A stretch of DNA of 64,000 nucleotides, from the NCBI RefSeq assembly GCF_050586345.1, contig NZ_JBOCEF010000010.1, positions 1-64,000 of the forward strand. Reading direction: 5' to 3'. How positions within the stretch are numbered: the first letter of the stretch is position 1; each line of letters begins with the position of its first letter. Origin of the DNA: JBOCEF01 sp050586345 (lineage in GTDB: Bacteria; Pseudomonadota; Alphaproteobacteria; Rhodobacterales; Rhodobacteraceae). Below, one piece after another: positions 38,048 to 47,653 of the stretch. A program made the position numbers and the translations under genes. The notes under the pieces were generated by a model that was not told the DNA's origin, searched no databases, and saw nothing but the letters and a program-made list of their open reading frames with translations.

Positions 38048-39034
38048 ATGCCCGCGCCCAAACCCCGCGTCGTCGTCACCCGCCGCCTGCCCGAGCCGGT
38101 CGAAACCCGGATGCGCGAGCTGTTCGACGTGGAGCTGAACCTGTCGGACGAGAAGATGTCCGAGGCGCAGCTGGTCGACGCCCTCCAGCGCGCGGACGTG
38201 CTGGTGCCGACCGTCACCGACAAGATCGACCAGCGCATGCTCGCCCAGGCGGGCGAGAACCTGCGCCTGATCGCGAACTATGGCGCGGGCGTCGACCATA
38301 TCGACGTCGCCACGGCGCGCGAGCGGGGGATCATGGTCACCAACACCCCCGGGGTGCTGACCGAGGACACCGCCGACATGACCATGGCCCTGATGCTCGC
38401 CGTCCCGCGGCGGCTGAAGGAGGGCCTCGCGGTCATGGACGCGCCCGAATGGGACGGCTGGTCGCCGATGGCGCTGCTGGGCCACCGGATCACCGGCAAG
38501 CGGCTCGGCATCCTCGGCATGGGCCGCATCGGCCAGGCCGTCGCCCGCCGCGCCCGCGCCTTCGGGATGCAGATCCACTACCACAACCGCCGCCGCCTGC
38601 ACCGCCATCACGAGGAGGGCCTCGAGGCGACCTACTGGGCGAGCATCGACCAGATGCTGGCGCGGATGGACTACATCTCGGTCAACTGCCCGGCGACGCC
38701 CGCCACCTTCCACCTGCTGAACGCGCGGCGGCTGAAGCTGCTCAAGCCCGGCGCGATCATCGTCAACACCTCGCGCGGCGAGGTGATCGACGAGAACGCC
38801 CTGGCGCGCGAGATCCAGTCGGGCGCCATCGCGGGCGCGGGCCTCGACGTGTTCGAGCGCGAGCCGGCGGTGAACCCCAAGCTCAAGGGCCTGCCCAACG
38901 TGGTGCTGCTGCCGCACATGGGCTCGGCCACCGAGGAAGGGCGGATCGAGATGGGCGAGAAGGTCATCATCAACATCAAGACCTTCGCCGACGGCCACCG
39001 GCCGCCGGACCAGGTGACCCCCTCGATGATCTGA
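38048..39034 (+). CDS. D-isomer-specific 2-hydroxyacid dehydrogenase (GyaR-like)
   Basis: A 328-residue NAD(P)-dependent dehydrogenase. The Rossmann motif is LGILGMGRIGQAVARRARAF. Catalytic Arg lies in VNTSRGEVIDE, Glu in GLDVFEREPAVN and His in VVLLPHMGSAT. The N-terminal block LIANYGAGVDHIDVATARER is typical of glyoxylate/hydroxypyruvate reductases (GyaR/GhrB-like). The substrate is probably glyoxylate or hydroxypyruvate (inference). AGGAGAA precedes the ATG. Confidence 0.9.
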   Translation: MPAPKPRVVVTRRLPEPVETRMRELFDVELNLSDEKMSEAQLVDALQRADVLVPTVTDKIDQRMLAQAGENLRLIANYGAGVDHIDVATARERGIMVTNTPGVLTEDTADMTMALMLAVPRRLKEGLAVMDAPEWDGWSPMALLGHRITGKRLGILGMGRIGQAVARRARAFGMQIHYHNRRRLHRHHEEGLEATYWASIDQMLARMDYISVNCPATPATFHLLNARRLKLLKPGAIIVNTSRGEVIDENALAREIQSGAIAGAGLDVFEREPAVNPKLKGLPNVVLLPHMGSATEEGRIEMGEKVIINIKTFADGHRPPDQVTPSMI

Positions 39035-39162
39035 GGCGCGGGGCGGGGACCGGGGCGCCGCCGCGGTCCCCGCGACGCCGATTCGCCCCGGTTCACGCCC
39101 GCTTTCACGACCCGGCGACGCCGATCTGACTCGCGGCCCCGCGAAAGACATGTTAACGAAAC

Positions 39163-39489
39163 ATGAATTTCGCGGAGGCTTCGCAGACCATGCCCATTTC
39201 CAAACTCGAATCGCTCGACATCGACCACGCCTATGCGCCCGATGCCGAACCGACGATGCTTGAGCGTTTCGACGCCTGGGCCTCGGCGGCCCTGTCCGAC
39301 CCCCGCCTATGGGGCGGCGTGATGCTGTTGATCGTGGTCCTGTTCCTGTGGACGGCGATTTCCTCCTACACGCGCGCCCAACGCGCGAAAGCAAAAGCCG
39401 CGAAACACCTCAAGGAAGAAGAAGAGGCCGAACTTCTTGCCCGCGAACTCGCGAAATTGCGAAATGAACGGCAGTTAAAGGCGGGGTGA
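39163..39489 (+). CDS. Small single-span membrane protein with charged coiled C-terminus
   Basis: A 108-residue protein. A central transmembrane helix (LWGGVMLLIVVLFLWTAIS) is followed by a charged, probably coiled-coil tail (KAAKHLKEEEEAELLARELA). No family recognised. The start is 39163 or 39190; GCGGAGG lies close upstream of 39190. Codons become less GC-rich toward the 3' end. It precedes a 49-codon gene. Confidence 0.6.
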   Translation: MNFAEASQTMPISKLESLDIDHAYAPDAEPTMLERFDAWASAALSDPRLWGGVMLLIVVLFLWTAISSYTRAQRAKAKAAKHLKEEEEAELLARELAKLRNERQLKAG

Positions 39490-39592
39490 AGCCTCCATTT
39501 AGGCCGTGACTTAAAAGGTTAACAAAGTTGTTGCGGGTATAGATTCGCGATCATAAGATAGGCGCACGGCGACACTCGGACAGGAGGCCATC

Positions 39593-39742
39593 ATGGTCAG
39601 CAAGTCCGTCGCCCCACCTGGGTTGATCGACCAGATCGCGGGCGACCAGTTCGCTTGGCTTATCGACAGTCCGATTTTTGAGTTGGGACTGGCAGCAATC
39701 ATTTTCGCAACGGTTGCGTCTAAAATATTCAGCTCTTCTTAG
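39593..39742 (+). CDS. 49-residue small membrane-type protein
   Basis: The frame ATG 39593 to TAG 39742 encodes 49 residues. It has an excellent Shine-Dalgarno (AGGAGG, 6 nt before ATG). The N-terminal half is polar (MVSKSVAPPGLIDQIAGDQF) and the C-terminal half is a hydrophobic helix (FELGLAAIIFATVASKIF) ending in SSS. This looks like a small membrane protein. No homologue is recognised. The local sequence is AT-richer than average, and a strong terminator follows about 60 nt downstream, supporting a discrete transcription unit. Confidence 0.65.
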   Translation: MVSKSVAPPGLIDQIAGDQFAWLIDSPIFELGLAAIIFATVASKIFSSS

Positions 39743-39798
39743 GGTTGAGTCGATCCTTCCGGACGCCCCGTGAAGCGTCCGGTCGCAGACAGAGGAGC

Positions 39799-39836
39799 AA
39801 GGCGCGGCCGGAGCGATCCGGCCGCGCCTTACGTTT
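39799..39836 (+). terminator. Strong terminator after the small gene
   Basis: A perfect 13-bp stem AAGGCGCGGCCGG/CCGGCCGCGCCTT with a 6-nt loop, followed by ACGTTTG. A weaker hairpin CCGGACGC/GCGTCCGG lies just before it (39757-39783). On the minus strand it would also precede nothing but the thiF-type gene end, so it may work bidirectionally. Confidence 0.75.
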
Positions 39837-39880
39837 GCGCCCCCGCCTGCCGCCCCGCAGCGGGGCGCGCCGCCCGGGCG

Positions 39881-40642
39881 CTACAGGCCCGCCGCCGCGC
39901 AACACGCGCAGCCGTCGCGCTTTTTCACCCTGATCGTGCGGTACTCCGCGCCCAGCAGGTCGAACAGCGCCAGCCGCCCGACCAGCCCCTCGCCCGCCCC
40001 GGTGATGCGCTTGACCGCCTCGGCCGCCTGCAGCGCGCCCATGGCGCCCGCCAGCGCGCCGAGCACCCCCGCCTCGGCGCAGTTCGGGACGAGGCCGGGG
40101 GCCGGGTCCTCGGGGAACACGCATTCCCAGCAGGGCCCGCCCTCCCACGGCGCGAAGACGGAAAGCTGGCCTTCCCACTGCCCCAGCGCGGCCGAGACCA
40201 GCGGGACCCGCGCCGCGGCGCAGGCCCGGTTCACCAGCCGCCGCGTGGCGAAGGAATCGGTGCCGTCGAGCGCCAGCGTCCGCCCGTCCAGCAGCGCGGC
40301 GGCGTTGTCTTCGGTCACCCGCGCCTCGATCCGCTCGACCTCGACCTCGGGGTTGATTCGCGCCAGCGCCTCGGCGGCGCTGTCGACCTTGGGCCGGCCG
40401 ATGGCGGCGGTGTCGTGGATGACCTGGCGCTGGAGGTTGGAGAGCGAGACCGCGTCGTCATCGGCGATGGCGATCCGCCCCACCCCGGCGGCGGCGAGAT
40501 ACATCAGCGCCGGGGCCCCGAGGCCCCCGGCCCCCACCACCAGCACGTTCGCGGCCTTCAGGCGCTTCTGCCCGGGGCCGCCGATCTCGCGCAGCACGAT
40601 GTGGCGGGCGTAACGCTCCAGCTCGGCGTCGGAAAAGCTCAT
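39881..40642 (-). CDS. HesA/MoeB/ThiF-family adenylyltransferase
   Basis: A 253-residue E1-like enzyme that adenylates the C-terminus of a ubiquitin-like sulfur carrier (MoaD/ThiS). Nucleotide-binding loop: VLVVGAGGLGAPALMYLAAA. Downstream are DDDAVSLSNLQRQVIH and ALDGTDSFATRRLVN. Zinc-binding CxxC pairs are CWEC and CACC. It could be MoeB or ThiF; no carrier gene is nearby. Start overlaps the stop of the preceding small gene by 4 nt. Confidence 0.9.
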   Translation of the reverse strand: MSFSDAELERYARHIVLREIGGPGQKRLKAANVLVVGAGGLGAPALMYLAAAGVGRIAIADDDAVSLSNLQRQVIHDTAAIGRPKVDSAAEALARINPEVEVERIEARVTEDNAAALLDGRTLALDGTDSFATRRLVNRACAAARVPLVSAALGQWEGQLSVFAPWEGGPCWECVFPEDPAPGLVPNCAEAGVLGALAGAMGALQAAEAVKRITGAGEGLVGRLALFDLLGAEYRTIRVKKRDGCACCAAAGL

Positions 40643-40923
40643 TCGTCCCTCTCTCGCGCCGCGCGGCGCGCCTTCGCGACCACGCGCGCATAGAAGAAGG
40701 CCGGGATGCCGAGGGCCACGGCCCAGAGCGCGGCCTCGCCCATCCGGGCCAGCATCGCGCGGTTGCCGCCGCCGGGCGGAGAGGCGAACCAGAGCGCGGC
40801 GACCAGCAGCGCGAAGGCCGCCGGGGCCGCGGCCAGCGCCGCGCGGCGGCCCAAGAAGAACCAGGCGAACCCGGCCGCCAGAAGCGGCCAGGCGAACACC
40901 TCCACCATCGCGAGTTCGGGCAT
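40639..40923 (-). CDS. Small membrane protein of unknown function
   Basis: A 94-residue protein with three hydrophobic segments (VFAWPLLAAGFAWFFLG; LAAAPAAFALLVAALWFA; ALWAVALGIPAFFYARVV) and a basic/acidic tail. No family recognised. It overlaps the ThiF-family gene by 4 nt (ATGA) and follows cysK by 22 nt, so cysK, this gene and the ThiF-type gene are probably cotranscribed. Confidence 0.65.
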   Translation of the reverse strand: MPELAMVEVFAWPLLAAGFAWFFLGRRAALAAAPAAFALLVAALWFASPPGGGNRAMLARMGEAALWAVALGIPAFFYARVVAKARRAARERDE

Positions 40924-40945
40924 GTTTCCCTGGATCCCCCGGGCC

Positions 40946-41899
<954 letters not shown>

Positions 41900-41973
41900 C
41901 AGGGTCCCTCCCGTGGAATGGTCTTTTCGCGCGGATCGCGGCGCATGCGGCGCGCCGGCGCGCAGGTGCGGGG

Positions 41974-42423
41974 TCAGATTTCGAAATCGGCGCGGGCCTC
42001 GTCGGCCCGGCGCACGCCGCGCGCGGCGGCTTCGCGGCAGAGGTCTTCCATGGTCACCGCGTCGAGGCGCGAGAGCAGGTCGCCCTGCAGCTCCTCCCAC
42101 AACGGGGCCACGACCTTGGAGCCGAGCTCGCCGCCCGCGACCTCCTCGTCGCCCTCGGCCTCGAGGGCGGCGACCACGCGCACCACGTCGCCCATGGTCA
42201 CCCGGCGGCGTTCGCGCGCCAGGGTGTAGCCGCCGCGCGGCCCGCGCACGCCCTTCAGGACGCCCGCGCGGACCAGTTGCTGCATGACCTGTTCAAGGTA
42301 GCGCTGGGGGATGCCCTGGCGCTCGGTGATGTCGCGCGCCTGCACCGGGTTGGGGCGGGCGTTGTAGGCGACGTCGGTCACGGCCTCGATGGCCAGCATG
42401 GTCTTGCGCGAAAGCCTGATCAT
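41974..42423 (-). CDS. Rrf2-family transcriptional regulator lacking Fe-S cysteines
   Basis: A 149-residue winged-helix protein. Features: KTMLAIEAVTDVAYNARPNP, ITERQGIPQRYLEQVMQQLV and GVLKGVRGPRGGYTLARE, the Rrf2 signature. The three Cys that ligate the [2Fe-2S] cluster in IscR are not present in the corresponding loop (EGDEEVAGGELGSKV). This, and its place just upstream of cysK, suggest a cysteine-metabolism regulator of the CymR kind (inference). Its ATG overlaps the dut stop (TGATG). Confidence 0.88.
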   Translation of the reverse strand: MIRLSRKTMLAIEAVTDVAYNARPNPVQARDITERQGIPQRYLEQVMQQLVRAGVLKGVRGPRGGYTLARERRRVTMGDVVRVVAALEAEGDEEVAGGELGSKVVAPLWEELQGDLLSRLDAVTMEDLCREAAARGVRRADEARADFEI

Positions 42424-42902
42424 CAGCCCTGCCCCGTGGATCCGAAGCCGCCGATCCCGCGGCGGGTTTCGTCCAGCTCCTCGGCCTCGACCCAGGCGGC
42501 CTGGAGGCAGGAGGCGAACACCATCTGCGCGATCCGGTCGCCATGGGCGAAGGTGACGGGCGCGTCGCCGTGATTGACCAGGATCACCTTCACCTCGCCG
42601 CGATAGTCGCAGTCGATGGTGCCGGGCGCGTTGAGCACCGTGACCCCGTGCCGGGCGGCGAGGCCGGAGCGCGGGCGCACCTGCGCCTCGACCCCGTCGG
42701 GAAGCGCGAGGGCGAGGCCCGTGGGCAGCATCGCGCGGGCGCCGGGCGCCAGGGTGACCGATCCGCGGTCCTCGGCGCACAGGCGCAGGTCCATGCCCGC
42801 GGCGCCGCGGGTTTCATAGGCCGGAAGCGCCAGCGCGGGGTCGTAATGGGGCAGCTTGCGGATGCGCACCTCGATCGGCGGCAGCGCGGTGGAGATTCTC
42901 AT
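42423..42902 (-). CDS. dut: Deoxyuridine 5'-triphosphate nucleotidohydrolase (dUTPase)
   Basis: A 159-residue trimeric dUTPase that hydrolyses dUTP to dUMP. Motifs in order: AAGMDLRL (1), RPRSGLAARHG (2), LNAPGTIDCDYRGEVKV (3), DRIAQMV (4), and the C-terminal arm RGIGGFGSTG (5). Overlaps coaBC by 4 nt upstream and the Rrf2 gene by 1 nt downstream, forming a tight operon. Confidence 0.96.
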   Translation of the reverse strand: MRISTALPPIEVRIRKLPHYDPALALPAYETRGAAGMDLRLCAEDRGSVTLAPGARAMLPTGLALALPDGVEAQVRPRSGLAARHGVTVLNAPGTIDCDYRGEVKVILVNHGDAPVTFAHGDRIAQMVFASCLQAAWVEAEELDETRRGIGGFGSTGQG

Positions 42903-44155
42903 GACGCGCCTCCCGCAGCGGCCCGGGGGGCCGGGCTGTCCTCGGTCAGGGCCGCGGCGATGCGGGCCGCGAGGCGCCGGGCCACGGCGTCCTTCGGGGC
43001 GCGCTCCCAGCTCTCGGACCCGTCCGCGGTGATGATGGTGACGGCGTTCTCGGTCCCGCCCATGACGCCGGAAGCGGGCGAGACGTCGTTGGCCACGATC
43101 CAGTCGCAGCCCTTGCGCAGGCGTTTCGCCGTGGCGTGGGCGATCACGTCGTCGGTTTCCGCGGCGAAGCCGACCACCAGCGGCGGGCGGCCCGCGTCCC
43201 GGCGCGAGATGGTGCGCAGGATGTCCGGGTTCTCGGCCAGGGTCAGCGGCGGCGGCTGGCCGGAGCCGTCCTTCTTCATCTTGCTGCCCGCCGCAGAGGC
43301 GGTGCGCCAGTCGGCGACGGCGGCGGCGAAGACCGCCGCGTCGGCGGGGGTCTCCAGCCCCGCTTCGACGGCGGCGAGCATGTCGCGCGCGCTTTCCACC
43401 TCGACCACCGTCACGCCTTTCGGGCGGCGATGGGTGGCGGGGCCGGTGACGAAATGGACGTCGGCGCCCAGCGCCGCCAGCGCCTCGGCCAGCGCCGTGC
43501 CCTGCGCGCCGGAGGAGCGATTGGCGATGTAGCGCACCGGGTCGATGGGCTCATGCGTCGGGCCGGAGGTCATCAGGATGCGCTTGCCCGACAGGGGGCG
43601 CGGGCCGCGGCGGGCGGCGATGACGGCCTCGGCGGCCTCGAGGATCTCCAGCGGCTCGGCCATCCGGCCCGGGCCGTACTCGCCGCAGGCCATGGCGCCG
43701 GTCCCGGGGCCGACCACGGTTACGCCGTCGGCCTGGAGGGTGGCGAGGTTCCGCTGCGTCGCCGGATGCTCCCACATCCGCACGTTCATGGCGGGGGCGA
43801 TCAGCACCGGCGCGTCGGTGGCCATCAAGAGGGTCGAGGCGAGGTCGTTGGCCAGCCCGTGCGCCATCTTGCCCATCAGGTCGGCGGTGGCGGGCGCGAC
43901 GACGATGACGTCCGAGGCGCGGGAGAGCTGGATATGCCCCATCTCCGCCTCGGCCGTCAGGTCGAACAGGTCCCGGTGGACCGCCTCGCCCGCGAGGGCC
44001 GAGACCGACAGGGGGGTGACGAATTCCTCGGCCGCACGGGTCATGACAGGGGTCACGGTCCCGCCCCGCTCGCGCCAGCGGCGGATCAGGTCGAGGCATT
44101 TATAGGCGGCGACGCCGCCGCCGATGATCAGAAGAATGCGCCCGGGTTCCGCCAT
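42899..44155 (-). CDS. coaBC: Bifunctional phosphopantothenoylcysteine decarboxylase/ligase
   Basis: A 418-residue coenzyme A biosynthesis enzyme. CoaC half: GGGVAAYKCLDLIRRWRERG, then PAMNVRMWEHPATQRN and the active-site Cys in GAMACGEYGPGRMAE. CoaB half: ILMTSGPTHEPIDPVRYIAN then RSSG, and the AVADWR and KMKKD segments for CTP and substrate. The ATG at 44155 is selected because the CoaC fold begins right after it. First gene of the coaBC-dut-rrf2 operon. Confidence 0.95.
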   Translation of the reverse strand: MAEPGRILLIIGGGVAAYKCLDLIRRWRERGGTVTPVMTRAAEEFVTPLSVSALAGEAVHRDLFDLTAEAEMGHIQLSRASDVIVVAPATADLMGKMAHGLANDLASTLLMATDAPVLIAPAMNVRMWEHPATQRNLATLQADGVTVVGPGTGAMACGEYGPGRMAEPLEILEAAEAVIAARRGPRPLSGKRILMTSGPTHEPIDPVRYIANRSSGAQGTALAEALAALGADVHFVTGPATHRRPKGVTVVEVESARDMLAAVEAGLETPADAAVFAAAVADWRTASAAGSKMKKDGSGQPPPLTLAENPDILRTISRRDAGRPPLVVGFAAETDDVIAHATAKRLRKGCDWIVANDVSPASGVMGGTENAVTIITADGSESWERAPKDAVARRLAARIAAALTEDSPAPRAAAGGAS

Positions 44156-44316
44156 GTCTCTTTCCGTAAAAGGGCTTGCAGCCCACGGGCGAAACCTTAA
44201 GAGCCGCCCCGCCGCATGGCAAGGCGCCGCGGGGTCCGCCCGGCGCACGAGGGGCGCACGGGGGGCGGCGCGGGGCGTGAGCGCCGCCGCGCCGCCGCCG
44301 CGGCCGCCCGTGGCCG

Positions 44317-45855
44317 TCAGTCCAGCAGCGCCACCAGCAGCGCGCCGACCACGCCGCCGCCGAGCCCCGCGCCCAGCGCCAGCCACAGCGCCGCGGCGGG
44401 CAGGCGGGCCGGGGCGGGCGGCGCCTCGGGCTCGGCCAGCTTCATCAGCGCGCGCTCGGCGATCTCGGGCAGGCGGGGGCCGAACCGGCCCAGCACCTGC
44501 GCCGTCGCCTTCATGTCCCGCAGCATCTGCGCGGGGCCGAGATTGTCGCGCATCCACTCCTCGACCACCGGCTTGGCGGTGGTCCAGATGTTGAGATGCG
44601 GGTCCAGCGTGCGCCCGACGCCCTCGACCACCACCATGGTCCGCTGCAGCAGGATCAGCTCGGTCCGCGTCTGCATCCCGAAGCGTTCCGTCACGTCGAA
44701 CAGATGCGCCAGCAGCTTGGCCATCGAGATCCGGTCCGCCTGCTGGCCGAAGATCGGCTCCCCGATCGAGCGCAGCGCCTGGGCGAAGGTCTCGAGGTCC
44801 TGGTCCGCGGGGACGTAGCCCGCCTCGAAATGCACCTCGGCGACGCGGCGATAGTCCTTGCGCAGGAACCCGAGAAGAATTTCTGCGTAGACGCGCCGCG
44901 TATAGGGATCAATTCTTCCCATGATCCCGAAATCGAGCGTCACCAACTCGCCCGCCGGGGAGACCTTCAGGTTCCCCTGGTGCATGTCGGCGTGGAAAAA
45001 CCCGTCGCGCAGGGCGTGGCGCAGGAAGGTCTGGACGACGAGGGCGCCCATCGCCTCCATGTCGATGCCGGTGGCGCGCAGCGCCTCCACGTCGCCCAGG
45101 GGCGTTCCGTCGACCCATTCCGTGGTCATCACCCGGCGGGCCGAGAGGGGCCAGTGGACGGCGGGGCTGCTGACGCCCTTGTCGCCCTCGGAATTGGCCC
45201 GGTACTCGGCGGCCGCGGAGGCTTCGAGGCGCAGGTCCAGCTCGGTCATCACCACCGATTCAAAGTGGCGGATGACGGCGCGGGGGCGCAGGCGGCGGGA
45301 TTTGGGCGCGAGGACGTGGATCAGGTTGGCGATGAACCAGAAGGCGTCCACGTCCTTGCGGAAGGCCTTCTCGACGCCGGGGCGCAGCACCTTCACCGCC
45401 ACCGCCTCGCCCGTCTCGGCCACCCGCGCGGGATGCACCTGGGCGATGGAGGCGGCGGCCACCGGCGGGCCGAATTCCGCGAACAGCTCGGAGACCGGGC
45501 GGCCCAGCTCCCGCTCCACCGCCGCTTCGGCCTCGGCCTGGCTGAAGGCGGGCATCCGGTCCTGGAGCACCCGCATCTCCCGCGCGAGGCGCGCGCCGAC
45601 GACGTCGGGACGGGTCGAGAGGATCTGGCCGAATTTCACGTAAGCCGGGCCGAGCGCGGTCAGCGCGCGGACCACGGGGGGCAGCTCCGGGTCGCCCTTC
45701 AGCCCCAGCGGGCCGAGCGGCGCGAACAGCACCCGCGCGGCGAGGCGCACCGGGGCGGGGGCGTCGACCTCTCCCAGCGCGTCGGCCAGCGCGCCGGTGC
45801 GCTGGAAGGTGGCGCCGGTCCGGGCCAGCCGCCACAGGTTGGCGAAGATGCCCAT
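44317..45855 (-). CDS. ubiB: UbiB/ADCK-family atypical kinase
   Basis: A 512-residue membrane-anchored atypical kinase/ATPase needed for ubiquinone biosynthesis. Family marks: ALGPAYVKFGQILSTRPDVV (KxGQ), the alanine-rich loop PVAAASIAQVHPA, AVKVLRPGV and the metal-binding FHADMHQGN and LDFGIMGR. Two hydrophobic helices at the C-terminus anchor it (AAALWLALGAGLGGGVVGAL). It lies 3 nt after the ubiE stop, forming a ubiE-ubiB operon. Confidence 0.95.
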   Translation of the reverse strand: MGIFANLWRLARTGATFQRTGALADALGEVDAPAPVRLAARVLFAPLGPLGLKGDPELPPVVRALTALGPAYVKFGQILSTRPDVVGARLAREMRVLQDRMPAFSQAEAEAAVERELGRPVSELFAEFGPPVAAASIAQVHPARVAETGEAVAVKVLRPGVEKAFRKDVDAFWFIANLIHVLAPKSRRLRPRAVIRHFESVVMTELDLRLEASAAAEYRANSEGDKGVSSPAVHWPLSARRVMTTEWVDGTPLGDVEALRATGIDMEAMGALVVQTFLRHALRDGFFHADMHQGNLKVSPAGELVTLDFGIMGRIDPYTRRVYAEILLGFLRKDYRRVAEVHFEAGYVPADQDLETFAQALRSIGEPIFGQQADRISMAKLLAHLFDVTERFGMQTRTELILLQRTMVVVEGVGRTLDPHLNIWTTAKPVVEEWMRDNLGPAQMLRDMKATAQVLGRFGPRLPEIAERALMKLAEPEAPPAPARLPAAALWLALGAGLGGGVVGALLVALLD

Positions 45856-45858
45856 GGA

Positions 45859-46644
45859 TCAGATCTTCCAGCCCGAATGCAGCGCCGCGATGCCGAGCGA
45901 GAGGTTGCGGTACTTCACCTGCTCGTACCCCGCCGCGCGCATCCGCCGGACGACCTCTTCCTGGTCGGGGAACTTGCGGATCGATTCGACGAGATACTGG
46001 TAGCTGTCCGCATCCCCCGCGATCGCCTGGCCCATCTTCGGGATCACGTTGAAGGAGTAGAGGTCATAGAGCTTCTGCATCCCCGCCTCGGGGATGTGCG
46101 AGAACTCGAGGATCATGAACCGCCCGCCGGGCTTGAGCACCCGGTAAACCTCGGACAGGCAGTCCTCCATCCGCGTGACGTTGCGGATGCCGAAGGCCAT
46201 GGTCGCGTAATCGAAGGTATCGTCGGCGAAGGGCAGGTTCATCGCGTCGCCGACGACCCAGTCGGTGCGGTCCGCCTTCCCCTCGGCCTCGGCGCGCTTC
46301 TGCCCCTCGATCAGCATCGATTCGGTCAGGTCGCACACCGTCACGTGCCCCGTGCCGCGCATCCGGTCGAGCATCCGGAACGCCACGTCCCCGGTCCCGC
46401 CCGCGAGGTCGAGCATGTGGGAGCCCGGCCGCGGGGCCAGCCAGTCGGCCATCGCATCCTTCCAGATGCGGTGAATTCCGAAGGACATGGCGTCGTTCAT
46501 CACGTCGTACTTGCTGGCGACGGAGGTGAACACGCCGCGCACCAGCCCGGCCTTCTCCCGCTCGGGCACGTCGCGGAAGCCGAAATGGGTTGTGGTCTCG
46601 GGGCGGGCGCCGGTATCGGGGGCGGGATGGGTCTCGTCGGTCAT
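45859..46644 (-). CDS. ubiE: Ubiquinone/menaquinone C-methyltransferase UbiE
   Basis: A 261-residue SAM-dependent methyltransferase of quinone synthesis. Signature blocks: YDVMNDAMSFGIHRIWKDAM, SAM motif I LDLAGGTGDVAFR, DAMNLPFADDTFDYATMAFG and IRNV, VLKPGGRFMILEFS. The start at 46644 gives the conserved length. It is divergent from mutM across only 37 nt, so the promoters overlap. Confidence 0.96.
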   Translation of the reverse strand: MTDETHPAPDTGARPETTTHFGFRDVPEREKAGLVRGVFTSVASKYDVMNDAMSFGIHRIWKDAMADWLAPRPGSHMLDLAGGTGDVAFRMLDRMRGTGHVTVCDLTESMLIEGQKRAEAEGKADRTDWVVGDAMNLPFADDTFDYATMAFGIRNVTRMEDCLSEVYRVLKPGGRFMILEFSHIPEAGMQKLYDLYSFNVIPKMGQAIAGDADSYQYLVESIRKFPDQEEVVRRMRAAGYEQVKYRNLSLGIAALHSGWKI

Positions 46645-46681
46645 GACGAGGCATATAGCCCGAGAAGGCCGCGCCCGGAAC

Positions 46682-47533
46682 ATGCCCGAACTGCCTGAAG
46701 TCGAGACAGTAAGACGCGGCCTTGCGCCGGTGATGGAGGGGAAGCGCTTCGTCGCCGTCGACCAGCGCCGCCCGGACCTGCGCTGGAAGCTGCCCGAACG
46801 GATGCCCGAGCGGCTTCAGGGCGCGGTGGTCGAACGCCTGCGGCGGCGGTCGAAATACATCCTCGCGGACCTGTCCACGGGCGAGGTGCTGCTGATGCAT
46901 CTCGGGATGTCCGGGCGGCTGCTGATCGACGGGGCCGGGACCGCGGCGCATGTCCACGAGCGCGCGGCGCCCGGCAAGCATGACCACGTGATCTTCGACA
47001 TGGAGGGCGGCGTGCGCATCGCCTTCAACGACGCGCGCCGCTTCGGGGCGATGGACCTGTTCGCGGCCGGGGACGAGGCGGAGCACCCGCTGCTGCGCGC
47101 CCTCGGGCCCGAACCCCTGGGCAACGCCTTCAACGCCGCGCTGCTGCGCGCGCGCTTCGCGGGGCGGAAGACCTCGGCCAAGGCCGCGCTGCTCGACCAG
47201 CGAATCGTGGCGGGCCTCGGCAACATCTACGTGTGCGAGGCGCTGTGGCGGGCGGGAATCGCCCCCGCGCGGCAGGCCGGGCGGATCTCGGCCGCGCGGC
47301 TCGAGATCCTCGCCGCCGCGATCCGAGACGTGCTGACCGAGGCGATCGCGGCGGGCGGGTCGAGCTTGCGCGATTATCGCCAAGCCGACGGAGAGCTTGG
47401 ATATTTTCAGCACGGCTTCGCGGTTTACGGCCGCGAGGGGGAGCCGTGCCGCCGCGACGGATGCGCCGGATCCATCGCGAGACTTGCGCAATCGGGCCGC
47501 TCGACGTTCCATTGCCCCGCCTGCCAGAGATGA
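46682..47533 (+). CDS. mutM: Formamidopyrimidine-DNA glycosylase (Fpg)
   Basis: A 283-residue bifunctional DNA glycosylase/AP lyase removing oxidised purines such as 8-oxoguanine. N-terminal catalytic PELPEVETVRRGL (Pro and Glu exposed after Met removal), the helix-two-turn-helix segment QRIVAGLGNIYVCEALW and a four-Cys zinc finger (PCRRDGC and CPAC). Divergent from ubiE; followed by an enoyl-CoA hydratase gene 120 nt on. Confidence 0.96.
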   Translation: MPELPEVETVRRGLAPVMEGKRFVAVDQRRPDLRWKLPERMPERLQGAVVERLRRRSKYILADLSTGEVLLMHLGMSGRLLIDGAGTAAHVHERAAPGKHDHVIFDMEGGVRIAFNDARRFGAMDLFAAGDEAEHPLLRALGPEPLGNAFNAALLRARFAGRKTSAKAALLDQRIVAGLGNIYVCEALWRAGIAPARQAGRISAARLEILAAAIRDVLTEAIAAGGSSLRDYRQADGELGYFQHGFAVYGREGEPCRRDGCAGSIARLAQSGRSTFHCPACQR

Positions 47534-47653
47534 ACCGGGGCTGCGGGAACAAGGCTTGAACGCCCCCCCGCGCTTCGCTACACGCGGCGCTCGCTCCTCC
47601 GCGCCCCATCGCGGGGGGACCGAATTCAAGACGCCGACGGAGGACTTCCCCCA

